Assembly (NCBI GenBank): GCA_964195715.1
Contig: CAXMRU010000314.1
Span: 1 to 42,368 of the forward strand
Direction: 5' to 3'
DNA from: Benthicola sp964195715
GTDB taxonomy: Bacteria > Gemmatimonadota > Gemmatimonadetes > Palauibacterales > Palauibacteraceae
DNA: 42,368 nucleotides
Shown: one piece after another, positions 24,362 to 32,192 of the stretch
How the letters are laid out: each line of letters begins with the position of its first letter
How positions within the stretch are numbered: position 1 is the first letter of the stretch
The notes under the pieces: generated by a model
Database searches by the model: none
What the model saw: only the letters and a program-made list of their open reading frames with translations
Told to the model about the DNA's origin: nothing
Made by a program: the position numbers and the translations under genes

Positions 24362-25182
24362 GACTCCTCCGCTCTCCACTCGATCCACACGCCGGCCCTG
24401 TAAATTGCTGGCCGGGGGTCCGTCGCTTCCAGTATTACGGAAACGACCCGGGGCTCACCAGCGACCTCCCGACGCGACACAGACACGAGGGTGCCACCCG
24501 AGAGGCCGAAGCCGACACCGCTCACTCCGGCATGGTTCCAGACCGCACCGCAACGGAGCGCACCCAGTCTTGCAAGAAGCTCGGCGAGCATCTCCGGGTC
24601 ATCCGTCTCCAACCAGACCTCGGACAGTGAAAGGGCGCCGTTGCTGTGAAGGTAGTGCTCCGGCCGATCTTCGGGCCGAGAGCGCACGTGGATGAAGAAG
24701 AGCGAATGAAGCGGATGTCCTTCCGGAAACGACACCGAGTCGAAGGCGGGGCGCTCGACTACCATGGCCTGGCGTCCCAGGGCGCCCAACCGGAACACAA
24801 CGGAGCTAGCCGGCCCAGCGTCAAGCGCTACGAAGGCGGCCCCCTCTCCATCAGCCAGAAAACGCTCGTACCACAGGGAGAGGGAGTCTGCCTCTCCCAC
24901 ACCGACCGAAATAAGCTCCAGCTCGGAGCCATCGTGGAAACGCATGTGAAGATTGTTCAGGCCGTTCGCATGCACCCTGCCGGGCTTGAACGAGAATCCA
25001 AGTGTGTCGCCGAACGACCTGCGAGCCGCCGACAGGTCGTACACCACAATCGGCACGTGGTCCAGCCGGGCCGCGGCGGAATCCGACACGCAGCGTGCCG
25101 ACTGCTGCGTCAGCGAGCTCGAAGTGGTCGCCGCGAACAGCAAGGCGAAGGCCGGCCCCGTCCACGAAACACCGAACGTCAG
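24358..25182 (-). CDS. VOC/glyoxalase-like domain protein, exported or membrane-anchored
   Basis: About 274 residues. A hydrophobic N-terminus (WTGPAFALLFAATTSSS) is followed by VOC-fold sequence: LDHVPIVVYDLSAARRSFGDTLGFSFKPGRVHANGLNNLHMRFHDGSELELISV, then GHPLHSLFFIHVRSRPEDRPEHYLHSNGALSLSEVWLETDD. It resembles the 'glyoxalase-like' family that binds unknown small molecules. The start is unclear. No ATG or GTG lies between the upstream stop and the signal. CTG at 25182 forms a CTGA overlap analogous to the ATGA junctions around it, and TTG 25143 is an alternative. A GTG further upstream would overlap the propeller gene by 121 bases and is unlikely. Confidence 0.7.
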   Translation of the reverse strand: MTFGVSWTGPAFALLFAATTSSSLTQQSARCVSDSAAARLDHVPIVVYDLSAARRSFGDTLGFSFKPGRVHANGLNNLHMRFHDGSELELISVGVGEADSLSLWYERFLADGEGAAFVALDAGPASSVVFRLGALGRQAMVVERPAFDSVSFPEGHPLHSLFFIHVRSRPEDRPEHYLHSNGALSLSEVWLETDDPEMLAELLARLGALRCGAVWNHAGVSGVGFGLSGGTLVSVSRREVAGEPRVVSVILEATDPRPAIYRAGVWIEWRAEES

Positions 25183-26045
25183 AATACGCGCTCCGTACCG
25201 TCCAGCCCGACACGGCGGACGCGGACCTGCCCGGCCCCCGAATACTCGAGCAGCCACAGACTCCCATCCGGCCCGATCATTCCGCCCGTCGGAGACCATC
25301 CTTCAGGCGAGCGAGCTACGACGGACGCCTCACCGTCCGGCTCCAGCCGGATCACCGCCGCGCCGGAGTAAGCAGCCACGTAAAGGCGAGCGTCCCGGTC
25401 GAGCCACAGGCCCATGAGGGCGTGTCTTTCCGGCACCTCGACGACTCGTGGTGCGAGGCGCGCAAGGTTCGTCTTCCACACCACTGCCTGCTGGCGTCGC
25501 GGATCCACGCGGATAAGGTCGCGTCCCGCCGTGATCACGACTCGCCCGTCCGGCGTCGGCAAGGCGTAGCCCGGCTCCGAGCGTGGCAGTGTCGTACGCC
25601 TCACTCTTCCCGTCGCCCCGACTCTGACCAGCGCCGGCCCCCCGGAGCGCTGGAGCACGTACGCGACGCCCAGCCGGTCTCGCACGAAGCCGAAATCCCC
25701 GTAGTCCGCCAGGTAGCCGGCCCGCCGCGGAATGACTGCGCTCAGCGATCCGTCCGGATCGAGTCGCCAGACGCGATGATACGGCTCCCCCGTGACGTCA
25801 TCGATGGTAGCGTCCTCACCGTAAAGGCGACTCTCGGAGTCGATGTACAGCTGGTGCGTGTGCACCCCGATGACGACGACCGTGCGGCTCCCGGTAGGCG
25901 AGATGCGCCACACGTTCTGGAGGTCCGAATAGTAGACGAAGCCGCGGCTGTCCATGACCACACTGACCGACGGTTGGGCATCGAGGCTGCCCGCGATCGC
26001 TCCCAGGGCCAGAACGGCCAACGAGAGTCGTGACCGGCTTCTCAT
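25179..26045 (-). CDS. Exported beta-propeller (NHL/SMP-30-like) protein
   Basis: 288-residue exported protein. The signal peptide MRSRSRLSLAVLALGAIAGSLDAQ precedes propeller repeats: VSVVMDSRGFVYYSDLQNVWRISPTG, LYIDSESRLYGEDATID, YALPTPDGRVVITAGRDLIRVDP, MGLWLDRDARLYVAAYSGAAVIRLEPDG and GMIGPDGSLWLLEYSGAGQVRVRRVGLDG. This is a six-bladed arrangement like NHL/SMP-30 proteins. The ATG 26045 overlaps the AMMECR1 stop (ATGA). It lies in a tightly overlapping operon with AMMECR1, a VOC protein and a DNA glycosylase. The ligand is unknown. Confidence 0.8.
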   Translation of the reverse strand: MRSRSRLSLAVLALGAIAGSLDAQPSVSVVMDSRGFVYYSDLQNVWRISPTGSRTVVVIGVHTHQLYIDSESRLYGEDATIDDVTGEPYHRVWRLDPDGSLSAVIPRRAGYLADYGDFGFVRDRLGVAYVLQRSGGPALVRVGATGRVRRTTLPRSEPGYALPTPDGRVVITAGRDLIRVDPRRQQAVVWKTNLARLAPRVVEVPERHALMGLWLDRDARLYVAAYSGAAVIRLEPDGEASVVARSPEGWSPTGGMIGPDGSLWLLEYSGAGQVRVRRVGLDGTERVF

Positions 26046-26614
26046 GATTGCTCCTCCCACACCTCAGCCTCGAACGCCTGGAGGAAGACCCCCTCCCACT
26101 TCCATGCGCCCACGGGGAATCCCGCCTTCACGCACAGGCCATCCAGGAAAGCCGTCCGGTCCCAACCCTGGGCGACCGGCACCTGTGGAAGGAGCAGACC
26201 TGCCCCACCAGCCCCGGTCAGCACCAGGCCGTGCCTCCCGATGATCACGTTTTCTGGATCGATCGGCACGGGCGGCGCCAGTGCGCTGATCTCGAAACGA
26301 ACAACGGGCAACTCGTCATGTGCAAGAGGTGAGAAGCGGGGATCCTCCAGGGCCGAGACCACGGCTACATTCCGAACACACTCCGGCAGTGGCCGCCGCG
26401 CTGGAAAGTCGCCCCGACAGCCCCGGAGCTGGCCGGTGCCCGAATGGCGAATCGTGACGAAGGCGCCGCGTGGCTCCGTAAGATTTCTCAGCTCAGGCAC
26501 GATCTCCGGCTGCGCCTGCCCGGCAAGAGCTTGTGCGACCGCCTCGCGGGCGAGGACCAGCAGAGCCCTCCGCTCGGCTGCCGAAGTGAGCCTCACGGGG
26601 TCACCGCCCTGCAT
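26042..26614 (-). CDS. AMMECR1 domain protein (AmmeMemoRadiSam protein A-like)
   Basis: 190-residue AMMECR1-fold protein. RGAFVTIRHSGTGQLRGCRGDFPARRPLPECVRNVAVVSALEDPRFSPLAHDELPVVRFEISAL carries the family's invariant LRGC-x-G motif, and the C-terminal half (LLLPQVPVAQGWDRTAFLDGLCVKAGFPVGAW) is also diagnostic. In many genomes this protein is encoded beside a Memo homologue and a radical SAM enzyme; neither is in this window. The biochemical role is unresolved. ATG 26614 is used; GTG 26596 (MRLTSAAERR) is a plausible alternative. It follows the methyltransferase by six bases and overlaps the propeller gene. Confidence 0.92.
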   Translation of the reverse strand: MQGGDPVRLTSAAERRALLVLAREAVAQALAGQAQPEIVPELRNLTEPRGAFVTIRHSGTGQLRGCRGDFPARRPLPECVRNVAVVSALEDPRFSPLAHDELPVVRFEISALAPPVPIDPENVIIGRHGLVLTGAGGAGLLLPQVPVAQGWDRTAFLDGLCVKAGFPVGAWKWEGVFLQAFEAEVWEEQS

Positions 26615-26620
26615 TTCGCG

Positions 26621-27304
26621 TCAGGAGTAATCACGACGATATAGCCCGTTGATCGTCACCCTCAGGCCGGTCTCGGTATCCACTTCGACGACTTCCGTGG
26701 GGGCGGCGACCATAAGCCCGTGCCGGGCCATCTCCGAATCGAGATCGTCCGCTTCGAGCAGAAAATGCCGGCCCGAGTGGAAGCCGATATAGACATGCTC
26801 TTCGTCTGCCACTTCTTGAAGCGGTTGACCGTCTGGACGGGAACGCGGACTCCACACCGCGCTCAGAAGAAGTCCGCCGTCCCGAAGAGCCCGGCCGATC
26901 TCAGTCACCGCCCGCTGCCACTTGATCCTGGAGCCGGCCTGGTGCAGGACACCCAGTGCCACGACCAGGTCGACCGAACCGTCCGACAGGAAACCCAGTT
27001 CGTCCATCGATCCGACGACGACTCGGCGTTCTGCCTCGGGCCCGCCCAGAATCGCTCCGACTCGTTGCCGCGTACGTTCGACCATGGCCACCGAGCTGTC
27101 GACCGCTAGCACGTCGAACCCGCGTTCCGCCAGCACGACCGTGTTTCGGCCCGCGGCACAGCCAAGGTCGACGATCCGCACCCGACCGGGCTCCACGTAC
27201 TCGTCCAGCAGGCCGAGAAGGCGCACGTCCGGATCCCGATTCGCGAATCTCTTCACTGCCTCCGGGCTCTCCCAGAACGGAGTGTCTCCAGCCTGGCTCG
27301 CCAT
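26621..27304 (-). CDS. Class I SAM-dependent methyltransferase
   Basis: 227-residue Rossmann-fold methyltransferase. Motif I VRIVDLGCAAGRNTVVLAERG (about residues 45-65) binds S-adenosylmethionine. VLAVDSSVAMVERTRQRV holds the acidic motif II residue, and SVDLVVALGVLHQAGSRIKWQRAVTEIGRALRDGGLLLSAVW supplies motifs III-IV. The C-terminal part is specific and gives no substrate clue. ATG 27304 follows an AGGAG ribosome site; the longer frame is a shadow of the upstream gene. It lies seven bases after the NTF2-like gene and six before AMMECR1. Confidence 0.9.
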   Translation of the reverse strand: MASQAGDTPFWESPEAVKRFANRDPDVRLLGLLDEYVEPGRVRIVDLGCAAGRNTVVLAERGFDVLAVDSSVAMVERTRQRVGAILGGPEAERRVVVGSMDELGFLSDGSVDLVVALGVLHQAGSRIKWQRAVTEIGRALRDGGLLLSAVWSPRSRPDGQPLQEVADEEHVYIGFHSGRHFLLEADDLDSEMARHGLMVAAPTEVVEVDTETGLRVTINGLYRRDYS

Positions 27305-27311
27305 CGCTCCT

Positions 27312-27833
27312 CTACTCGGGCAGAAACTCAGCCGGAATCTCGGCGCCGGCCCGAACGCTGTCGAAGATCCAGCTCGTGATCCACCACCGCTTCCCGTCGT
27401 TGAAGAGCTGGATGCTGTTGATGCCGCGGCTGAACACGTCACCGCCCGGCTCGCGGCTGGAGGCGTACGTGCTCCACACGTGCGCTACGGTCCCGAACTG
27501 CTGCACGACTCTGTGGATTTCCCATTCGTAGAACGGCTCATCCTCGGGCGCACCGAAATCATCGTGGTACTCGCCGAGCGACATTGTCAGGATCCTTGAA
27601 GATCCGTCAGCGCCGGTCGCGGCGATCGCAACGAGAGCATCCGGGTGGTGGATCCACTCGTCGCGTGCTCGATCCGCAGGCTCTCCCGCCGCACGCGATA
27701 CAACCTCGTAGTATGCGTTCAGGATGCCGTCGAGCGTCTCTACGTCCTCCGGACTTCCGCCGCCTTCCTGAGCGAATGTCGTCGCTGGACCGAGAAGAAC
27801 CGCGGCCACCAGCGTGAGGGCGATCCATTTCAT
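27312..27833 (-). CDS. Secreted SnoaL/NTF2-like protein
   Basis: 173-residue protein with a clear signal peptide (MKWIALTLVAAVLLGPATTFAQ) and a DUF4440/SnoaL-like fold (VETLDGILNAYYEVVSRAAGEPADRARDEWIHHPDALVAI, WEIHRVVQQFGTVAHVWSTYASS, GINSIQLFNDGKRWWITSWIFD). Such domains make small-molecule-binding pockets or hydratases, and secreted ones have unknown ligands. A second secreted protein of the same type is at 28695-29219, sharing the signal plus 'FGTVAHVWSTY/FGDIAHVHVVY' pattern, so the two may be distant paralogues. Likely first gene of the operon running down to 23372. Confidence 0.85.
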   Translation of the reverse strand: MKWIALTLVAAVLLGPATTFAQEGGGSPEDVETLDGILNAYYEVVSRAAGEPADRARDEWIHHPDALVAIAATGADGSSRILTMSLGEYHDDFGAPEDEPFYEWEIHRVVQQFGTVAHVWSTYASSREPGGDVFSRGINSIQLFNDGKRWWITSWIFDSVRAGAEIPAEFLPE

Positions 27834-27873
27834 ACGGCCTCCTCCGTTGTCGAACGTGATGACCGTTTCACCG

Positions 27874-28596
27874 TCAGCGCCGGCACGGAAGGTGGCGGTC
27901 TACGATCTCGACGATCTCACGCGGGCTGCCCGCGACCTCGTCGGGCTGCGTGGACCAGGTGTGCGGCGACTCACCTCCGTACAGCACGGCGATGCTCTTC
28001 AGTTCGATGTCGAGCCCGCGGGCCGTCAGTTCCCGCCTCGATTCTGCGACACACTGCGTATCGGTCGGGTGGTCGCCGATATAGAAGGCCATTCCGGGGG
28101 CCAGGTCCGTCAACGCCTCGAGACAGTCGAGCAGTCCGTCGGACGCCGGCTTCTGCCTGCCCGGGCCTACTTCCTGGTAACCGACCACGTGCCCGAACCG
28201 CTCGCCCAGACCGAGGGGCCCGAGCGTCGCCGTGATGATGTCTCGGGCGTTCTGTGAGACGATACCGTGCGGAAGATGCCCCAGCGCATCCAGAGTCTCG
28301 CGCACGCCGTCGAAAGGCTCGACCGGCGTCCCGTCCCGAAGCTGGTACTCTGGCCACAGGTGGCCCGCCGACTCGACTGCCGGACCGGCGAGGCCGAACT
28401 CCCTCTCGTAGAAGTCGCGCCAATTCGTGCACCGGGCCACCGCCGCGTCGTATTCCGGGATCGATTTGAGGGCCTTGAAGTCTCTCCAGGGGCGGCCGGT
28501 CAGCCGCTCAACGATCGACCGGTTAACACTGAGGTTCCGATGACGCGAGTCGACGAGCGTGCCGTCGAAGTCCCAAATGATGGCGCAGGCTCGCAT
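27874..28596 (-). CDS. HAD-superfamily phosphatase (phosphoglycolate phosphatase-like)
   Basis: 240-residue HAD hydrolase. Motif I is IIWDFDGTLVDSRHRN (nucleophile Asp, about residues 9-13). A helical cap is followed by motif II in LPHGIVSQNARDIIT, motif III lysine in GRQKPASDGLLDCLEAL and motif IV in MAFYIGDHPTDTQCVAESRREL. The arrangement matches phosphoglycolate phosphatase and related dephosphorylases, but substrate cannot be read from the sequence. ATG 28596 has a GGAGAG ribosome site. It lies between the two secreted NTF2-like genes. Confidence 0.9.
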   Translation of the reverse strand: MRACAIIWDFDGTLVDSRHRNLSVNRSIVERLTGRPWRDFKALKSIPEYDAAVARCTNWRDFYEREFGLAGPAVESAGHLWPEYQLRDGTPVEPFDGVRETLDALGHLPHGIVSQNARDIITATLGPLGLGERFGHVVGYQEVGPGRQKPASDGLLDCLEALTDLAPGMAFYIGDHPTDTQCVAESRRELTARGLDIELKSIAVLYGGESPHTWSTQPDEVAGSPREIVEIVDRHLPCRR

Positions 28597-28694
28597 CGCC
28601 TCTCCGTTTCAGCCGGGCAGCGTTCGTAGCAGACGAGGGACACGATCGCACCTGTGCCGTACGGGTCACAAGAGGCGATGCCGACCCTTTCGCA

Positions 28695-29219
28695 TCAGCC
28701 GCCAAACTCGGGGACCGGAAGATCGTCACGCGGCAGCTCGTTTACCACACTCACGACCTTCCACCGGCCATCGACACGAATCAGGGACCACAAATCCATG
28801 CCTGGACGTGCGGGGCGACCCGTGTCCGGGATAGTGGTCTCGTACACCACGTGGACGTGGGCGATATCCCCGAACTCGGTGGTCTCGGCCGAGACCACGG
28901 TCTCCAGAAAACTCGTCACTCCCCGGTCGGCGAGTTGGTTCTCGAACCGCAGCCAATCCAGCAGGAAGCCGTCGACGCTCATAACCTTGAGGTCCGGCGG
29001 ATAGCGAAGCACGATCATCGCTTCCGGAATGAACACCTCGCGGACCACCTCCCAATCCGGGGTGTTCCCGTCCGTCCACGACACCAGGTCGTACACGTCG
29101 CGGACCACCTGCTCCACCGAACGCTGATCCTCGGAAGCCCCTTCTGTCTGGGCCTGAGCTGGGAACGCCAGCGCCATGGAAATGAGGCAAACCAGCCCTG
29201 TTACCCTGTATCGGTACAC
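28695..29219 (-). CDS. Secreted SnoaL/DUF4440-like protein
   Basis: 174-residue secreted protein. The signal MYRYRVTGLVCLISMALAFPAQAQ is followed by an NTF2-like domain (VEQVVRDVYDLVSWTDGNTPDWEVVREVFIPEAMIVLRYPPDLKVMSVDGFLLDWLRFEN, FGDIAHVHVVYETTIPDTGRPARPGMDLWSLIRVDGRWKVVSVVNE). GTG 29219 has an AAAGGAGA ribosome site seven bases upstream. The function is unknown. Resembles the other secreted NTF2-like gene at 27312-27833. Confidence 0.85.
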   Translation of the reverse strand: MYRYRVTGLVCLISMALAFPAQAQTEGASEDQRSVEQVVRDVYDLVSWTDGNTPDWEVVREVFIPEAMIVLRYPPDLKVMSVDGFLLDWLRFENQLADRGVTSFLETVVSAETTEFGDIAHVHVVYETTIPDTGRPARPGMDLWSLIRVDGRWKVVSVVNELPRDDLPVPEFGG

Positions 29220-29344
29220 AGAAGTCTCCTTTCGCGCCGGTCTCGGTCAAGGGCGCACGACAGGTAGTGGACGTCCGCGGAGGGGGATGCGGCGTCTCGA
29301 GCAAGTAACAGCCGGATCATGGCGGGCGCTGAACCCGGTGAGCG

Positions 29345-30142
29345 TCAGGTGCCCGCCGGGTCCTCGCCGTGGCGCCCGGCCGGCAGGGCGCCTGTTGGGC
29401 CGGCGGGCAGACCCGTCCCAACCTGCGCGATCGCCGACTCGACCTGCTCCGCGAGACGGTCCACGAGAGCGTGAGCAGCAGCTTGCCGGCGGCGGACCTG
29501 CGACTTGTATATCGCGCGAGCGAGGAAGTAGGAGCCGGCAACCGTCGTGAGCGGCAGAGCGATAAGACCGGCGCCGAGGCCCAGGGCGGCCGATAGCCCT
29601 CCGCCCAGTCCGAAACCCACGCCACCGCCGACCCCACCCATGATCCCGCCGAACAGGCTGGCCGCCAGGCCTCCGAAGTTCTCCTGAATCCGGATGAGCG
29701 TCTGGCGATCACGGACCGAGACCAGAACCTGCCGCTCCGTGATGCTCGACCCGGTGGTCGAGCTCCAGGTGAGGGTTCGTCCAACGGCACTCGCGGTTCC
29801 ATGGCCTGCCGTGGCGGATTGGATTGTAGCGACCAGCTCTTCGAGACGCTCGTGCGGCAACTCGCCGTTGATCACCCGTTCGATGTCGATTGCCACCGGG
29901 GCTCCGGCCAAACGGCTCCCCATGGTCGGTATGGGCTGAAGAACGTCAAGCTCATTCGCGGCGTGACGGAGCAAGCCGGGATCGATGCCGGCCTCCGCGG
30001 CTATTTCTTCCAGCTCCGCCAGGGTCAGTCCCGCCGGATCCAGCGCCGTGGGCTCGGCGCGCTGCATCTCGGTGGCCCGCTGAAGGATGAGGCCGACTTC
30101 CTCCTCGGTGTATCGCCGGGGTCCAGGCAGTTGGTCATTCAT
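29345..30142 (-). CDS. Conserved-looking membrane protein with glycine-rich helical hairpin
   Basis: 265 residues. The N-terminal helical part (YTEEEVGLILQRATEMQ, LTLAELEEIAAEAGIDPGLLRHAANEL) looks like a small SHOCT/helix-turn-helix-type region. A beta region (SITERQVLVSVRDRQTLIRIQENFG) follows. The two predicted membrane segments are strikingly glycine-rich (FGGIMGGVGGGVGFGLGGGLSAALGLGAGLIALPLTTVAGSYFLARAIY). The C-terminal tail is charged and then Gly/Pro-rich. I do not recognise a named family. Head-to-tail with the membrane gene at 30188 (45-base gap). Confidence 0.75.
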   Translation of the reverse strand: MNDQLPGPRRYTEEEVGLILQRATEMQRAEPTALDPAGLTLAELEEIAAEAGIDPGLLRHAANELDVLQPIPTMGSRLAGAPVAIDIERVINGELPHERLEELVATIQSATAGHGTASAVGRTLTWSSTTGSSITERQVLVSVRDRQTLIRIQENFGGLAASLFGGIMGGVGGGVGFGLGGGLSAALGLGAGLIALPLTTVAGSYFLARAIYKSQVRRRQAAAHALVDRLAEQVESAIAQVGTGLPAGPTGALPAGRHGEDPAGT

Positions 30143-30187
30143 GATTCGGTGAATCTAGCAACCGCAGCGCCGCGTGCGAATCAAGCT

Positions 30188-30589
30188 TCAGTCGAACTCA
30201 TCGAACGCCCAGGAAGCCACGAAGTCTCGGGCGGGAGACTCGCGCGTGAGCCGTGCCCTGCGCCGATACATCCAGATCAACCACCCGGCGACGCCCAGGC
30301 CGAGGACGACCCCGTTGGCCAGGGTCACCGGCCGACCCGAGGCCCATATACAGGCGCGGATGGCCCCGAGAACGAAGGAGGCGAAGAGCATGGCCTGCAG
30401 ACCCCGCCTCCAACCCGGCGTCGCAGGGTCCGTTCGGTACCACCGGTAGAGCACCCCCGCCGCAGCGAGAAAGATAAGCGCCTCGATCCACAGAACATTC
30501 TCGAAATCGAGACCAAGTCCGAACCGCACGCCCAGGTCGATCGCGGCAGTCATCAACAGCACGGCCAGCCACCTGAGACCTCGCTTCAT
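30188..30589 (-). CDS. Small four-span membrane protein
   Basis: 133-residue integral membrane protein with about four spans (WLAVLLMTAAIDLGVRFGLG, VLWIEALIFLAAAGVLYRW, GLQAMLFASFVLGAIRACIW, ANGVVLGLGVAGWLIWMY) and a charged C-terminus. ATG 30589 follows a GGAGTAGAG ribosome site immediately after the hydrolase gene. Function unknown, with no family motif seen. Confidence 0.75.
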   Translation of the reverse strand: MKRGLRWLAVLLMTAAIDLGVRFGLGLDFENVLWIEALIFLAAAGVLYRWYRTDPATPGWRRGLQAMLFASFVLGAIRACIWASGRPVTLANGVVLGLGVAGWLIWMYRRRARLTRESPARDFVASWAFDEFD

Positions 30590-30591
30590 CT

Positions 30592-31428
30592 CTACTCCTC
30601 AGTCCAACGACACCATGAGAAACCACTCCACGAGGTCCTCGTCATCGACGAACGACCACGTGTGGGGGCTGGCTCCGGTCTCAAATCCTTCTCGTGCAGC
30701 GTGCGTCGTGATGAGCCGGGCGCCCCGTAGGTGTATGGCGAGTATATCACGTACCGGTCTTCGGCCTGGTCCGGGGGGCCGCCGAGGTGACTTTCGAGCA
30801 GGTACTGGACCCAGCGTCCCTCGTCGGCTGCTGCGGCATGGACGTCACGGCTGATCGCGTGCCCCTCCGATCGCCAGAGACGCTCCATGTCCAGCGGTGC
30901 GTCCACCAGGGCCACTGCCCCTGTTCGCAGGTAGTACTCCCCACCTTCCTGCTCCAGAAAAACCAGTAGACGCAATGCGCGGGTACCGCCCAGGGACAGG
31001 CCGGCGAAATGGATAGGCAGCCCGCGGAGCCCGTTCTCGTTCAGCACGCGCTCGATGCGAGTCGCCAGCGTCCGCAAATCCGACTTCTCGAACAGGAAGT
31101 CGAGAGGATTGCCCGTCGTGATGTGAAGGACCGCCATATCCCGCTCGAGAGACTCCGCGTCGAAGGAGCCATCGGCTGGTGAACCCCAGCCCGGATAGCG
31201 ACGCGAATCCAGGAAGGTGATGACGCCGACGGCCGGGTCCTCTGGAACAAGCAGCGAATACCCTGTCTCGGCCATCGCAATTCGGCGATCAGGCTCGGGA
31301 CCGATGCGAAGATAGCCGTCAGCCGGCTGCCAGTCCTCTACCACGGTCTGTCCCACCGCGTGAGAGCCGTTGCCGCTCCACATAGCGGCGAGAAGGACGC
31401 CGACCGTCATGCAGCGCTGCGGACTCAC
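30592..31428 (-). CDS. Alpha/beta-hydrolase (esterase-like), apparently frameshifted near the C-terminus
   Basis: A 278-codon frame with an exported N-terminus (MTVGVLLAAMWSGNGSHAVGQ) and a serine-hydrolase nucleophile elbow in LPIHFAGLSLGGTRALRLLVF (G-x-S-x-G). From about 30720 downwards the frame turns to basic, low-complexity sequence (RRTLHEKDLRPEPAPTRGRSS). The alternative frame instead reads LITTHAAREGFETGASPHTWSFVDDEDLVEWFL and stops at 30599, which looks like the genuine end. A one-base deletion in GGGGCGCCCGG would explain this. The GTG at 31428 overlaps the upstream stop (GTGA); ATG 31410 is another start. The change affects about the last 40 residues. Confidence 0.7.
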   Translation of the reverse strand: MSPQRCMTVGVLLAAMWSGNGSHAVGQTVVEDWQPADGYLRIGPEPDRRIAMAETGYSLLVPEDPAVGVITFLDSRRYPGWGSPADGSFDAESLERDMAVLHITTGNPLDFLFEKSDLRTLATRIERVLNENGLRGLPIHFAGLSLGGTRALRLLVFLEQEGGEYYLRTGAVALVDAPLDMERLWRSEGHAISRDVHAAAADEGRWVQYLLESHLGGPPDQAEDRYVIYSPYTYGAPGSSRRTLHEKDLRPEPAPTRGRSSMTRTSWSGFSWCRWTEE

Positions 31429-31880
31429 CCGCCCCCAACCATCACTCCGGCCAGTCGAATCGCCTGATCGGCCACGCTCTGCGGATCCTCCGCCGCTGCG
31501 TACTCCAGAACCCGCACGGCCGGATTTCCCCGGATCATGGCAGACAGGCGGCGCCCCGTCTCCGGGCGGAATAGACAGACGACGGGTTTTCGCATGCCCG
31601 CTGCGCGTGCAACTTCGTATCCGACACCGAGAGACGGGATCGTGACTTCCGCGATCACCACATCGGCTTCCTTGAGCCACTCGATATCGCGCGCGTAGAT
31701 TTCGGCATCGCCGGTGCCGTCCTCTCCGCCATCGGAAAGATCCGGACTGCCGATATGCTCGGTGAGGACCGAGCCCCGGCGCGAGAGACCCGCTATCAGT
31801 GCCGCGTATCCCGGCGCGTCGCCACGTCCGCCGCTGATCGATGCCGAGAAGTAGATGCGCGGGAATAAACTCGTCTTCAA
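31425..31880 (-). CDS. Nucleoside 2-deoxyribosyltransferase-like N-glycosidase (DNPH1-type)
   Basis: 151-residue protein of the nucleoside 2-deoxyribosyltransferase fold, which cleaves or transfers the N-glycosidic bond of deoxynucleotides. The N-terminal IYFSASISGGRGDAP and the core IYARDIEWLKEADVVIAEVTIPSLGVGYEVARAAGMRKPVVCLF carry the typical aspartate and the glutamate of GVGYE expected as nucleophile. It resembles DNPH1/RCL more than transferases, but this was judged by eye. The TTG start at 31880 overlaps the preceding stop (TTGA), which decides the start. A nucleotide-sanitation role is inferred. Confidence 0.85.
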   Translation of the reverse strand: MKTSLFPRIYFSASISGGRGDAPGYAALIAGLSRRGSVLTEHIGSPDLSDGGEDGTGDAEIYARDIEWLKEADVVIAEVTIPSLGVGYEVARAAGMRKPVVCLFRPETGRRLSAMIRGNPAVRVLEYAAAEDPQSVADQAIRLAGVMVGGG

Positions 31881-32140
31881 GTAGTCGCCTCGGGATCAGG
31901 AGCCGGGGGATCGCCTGACTCGTCCTCTTCCTTCTCCTGCCGCACGTGGGCCTCCTGAACGTGTTGCATCCCAGGATTGAATATCGAATCGAGCTCCTGG
32001 GCGTGATACATGGCACCTCCGTGAACGCCCCTCGTCCGCCGATAGAAGATCCGGCCTTCAGCCTCCAGCCGGAGGAAAAGGCGATCCAGCAAGATCAATA
32101 CGACCACGGTTGCGGCCGCCCAGAACATCCACTTCAACAT
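31877..32140 (-). CDS. Small single-span membrane protein (DUF6191-like)
   Basis: 87 residues: one N-terminal span (MLKWMFWAAATVVVLILLDRLFLRLE) followed by a soluble tail (FYRRTRGVHGGAMYHAQELDSIFNPGMQHVQEAHVRQEKEEDESGDPP). The tail pattern resembles DUF6191 proteins, mainly known from actinobacteria. That assignment is tentative. ATG 32140. It overlaps the N-glycosidase gene by four bases, so the two are probably translated together. Function unknown. Confidence 0.7.
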   Translation of the reverse strand: MLKWMFWAAATVVVLILLDRLFLRLEAEGRIFYRRTRGVHGGAMYHAQELDSIFNPGMQHVQEAHVRQEKEEDESGDPPAPDPEATT

Positions 32141-32192
32141 GGCGACATCAGGACTGTCCCGCCTGACGATTGCTCTTGCATGACAGGTGAAG

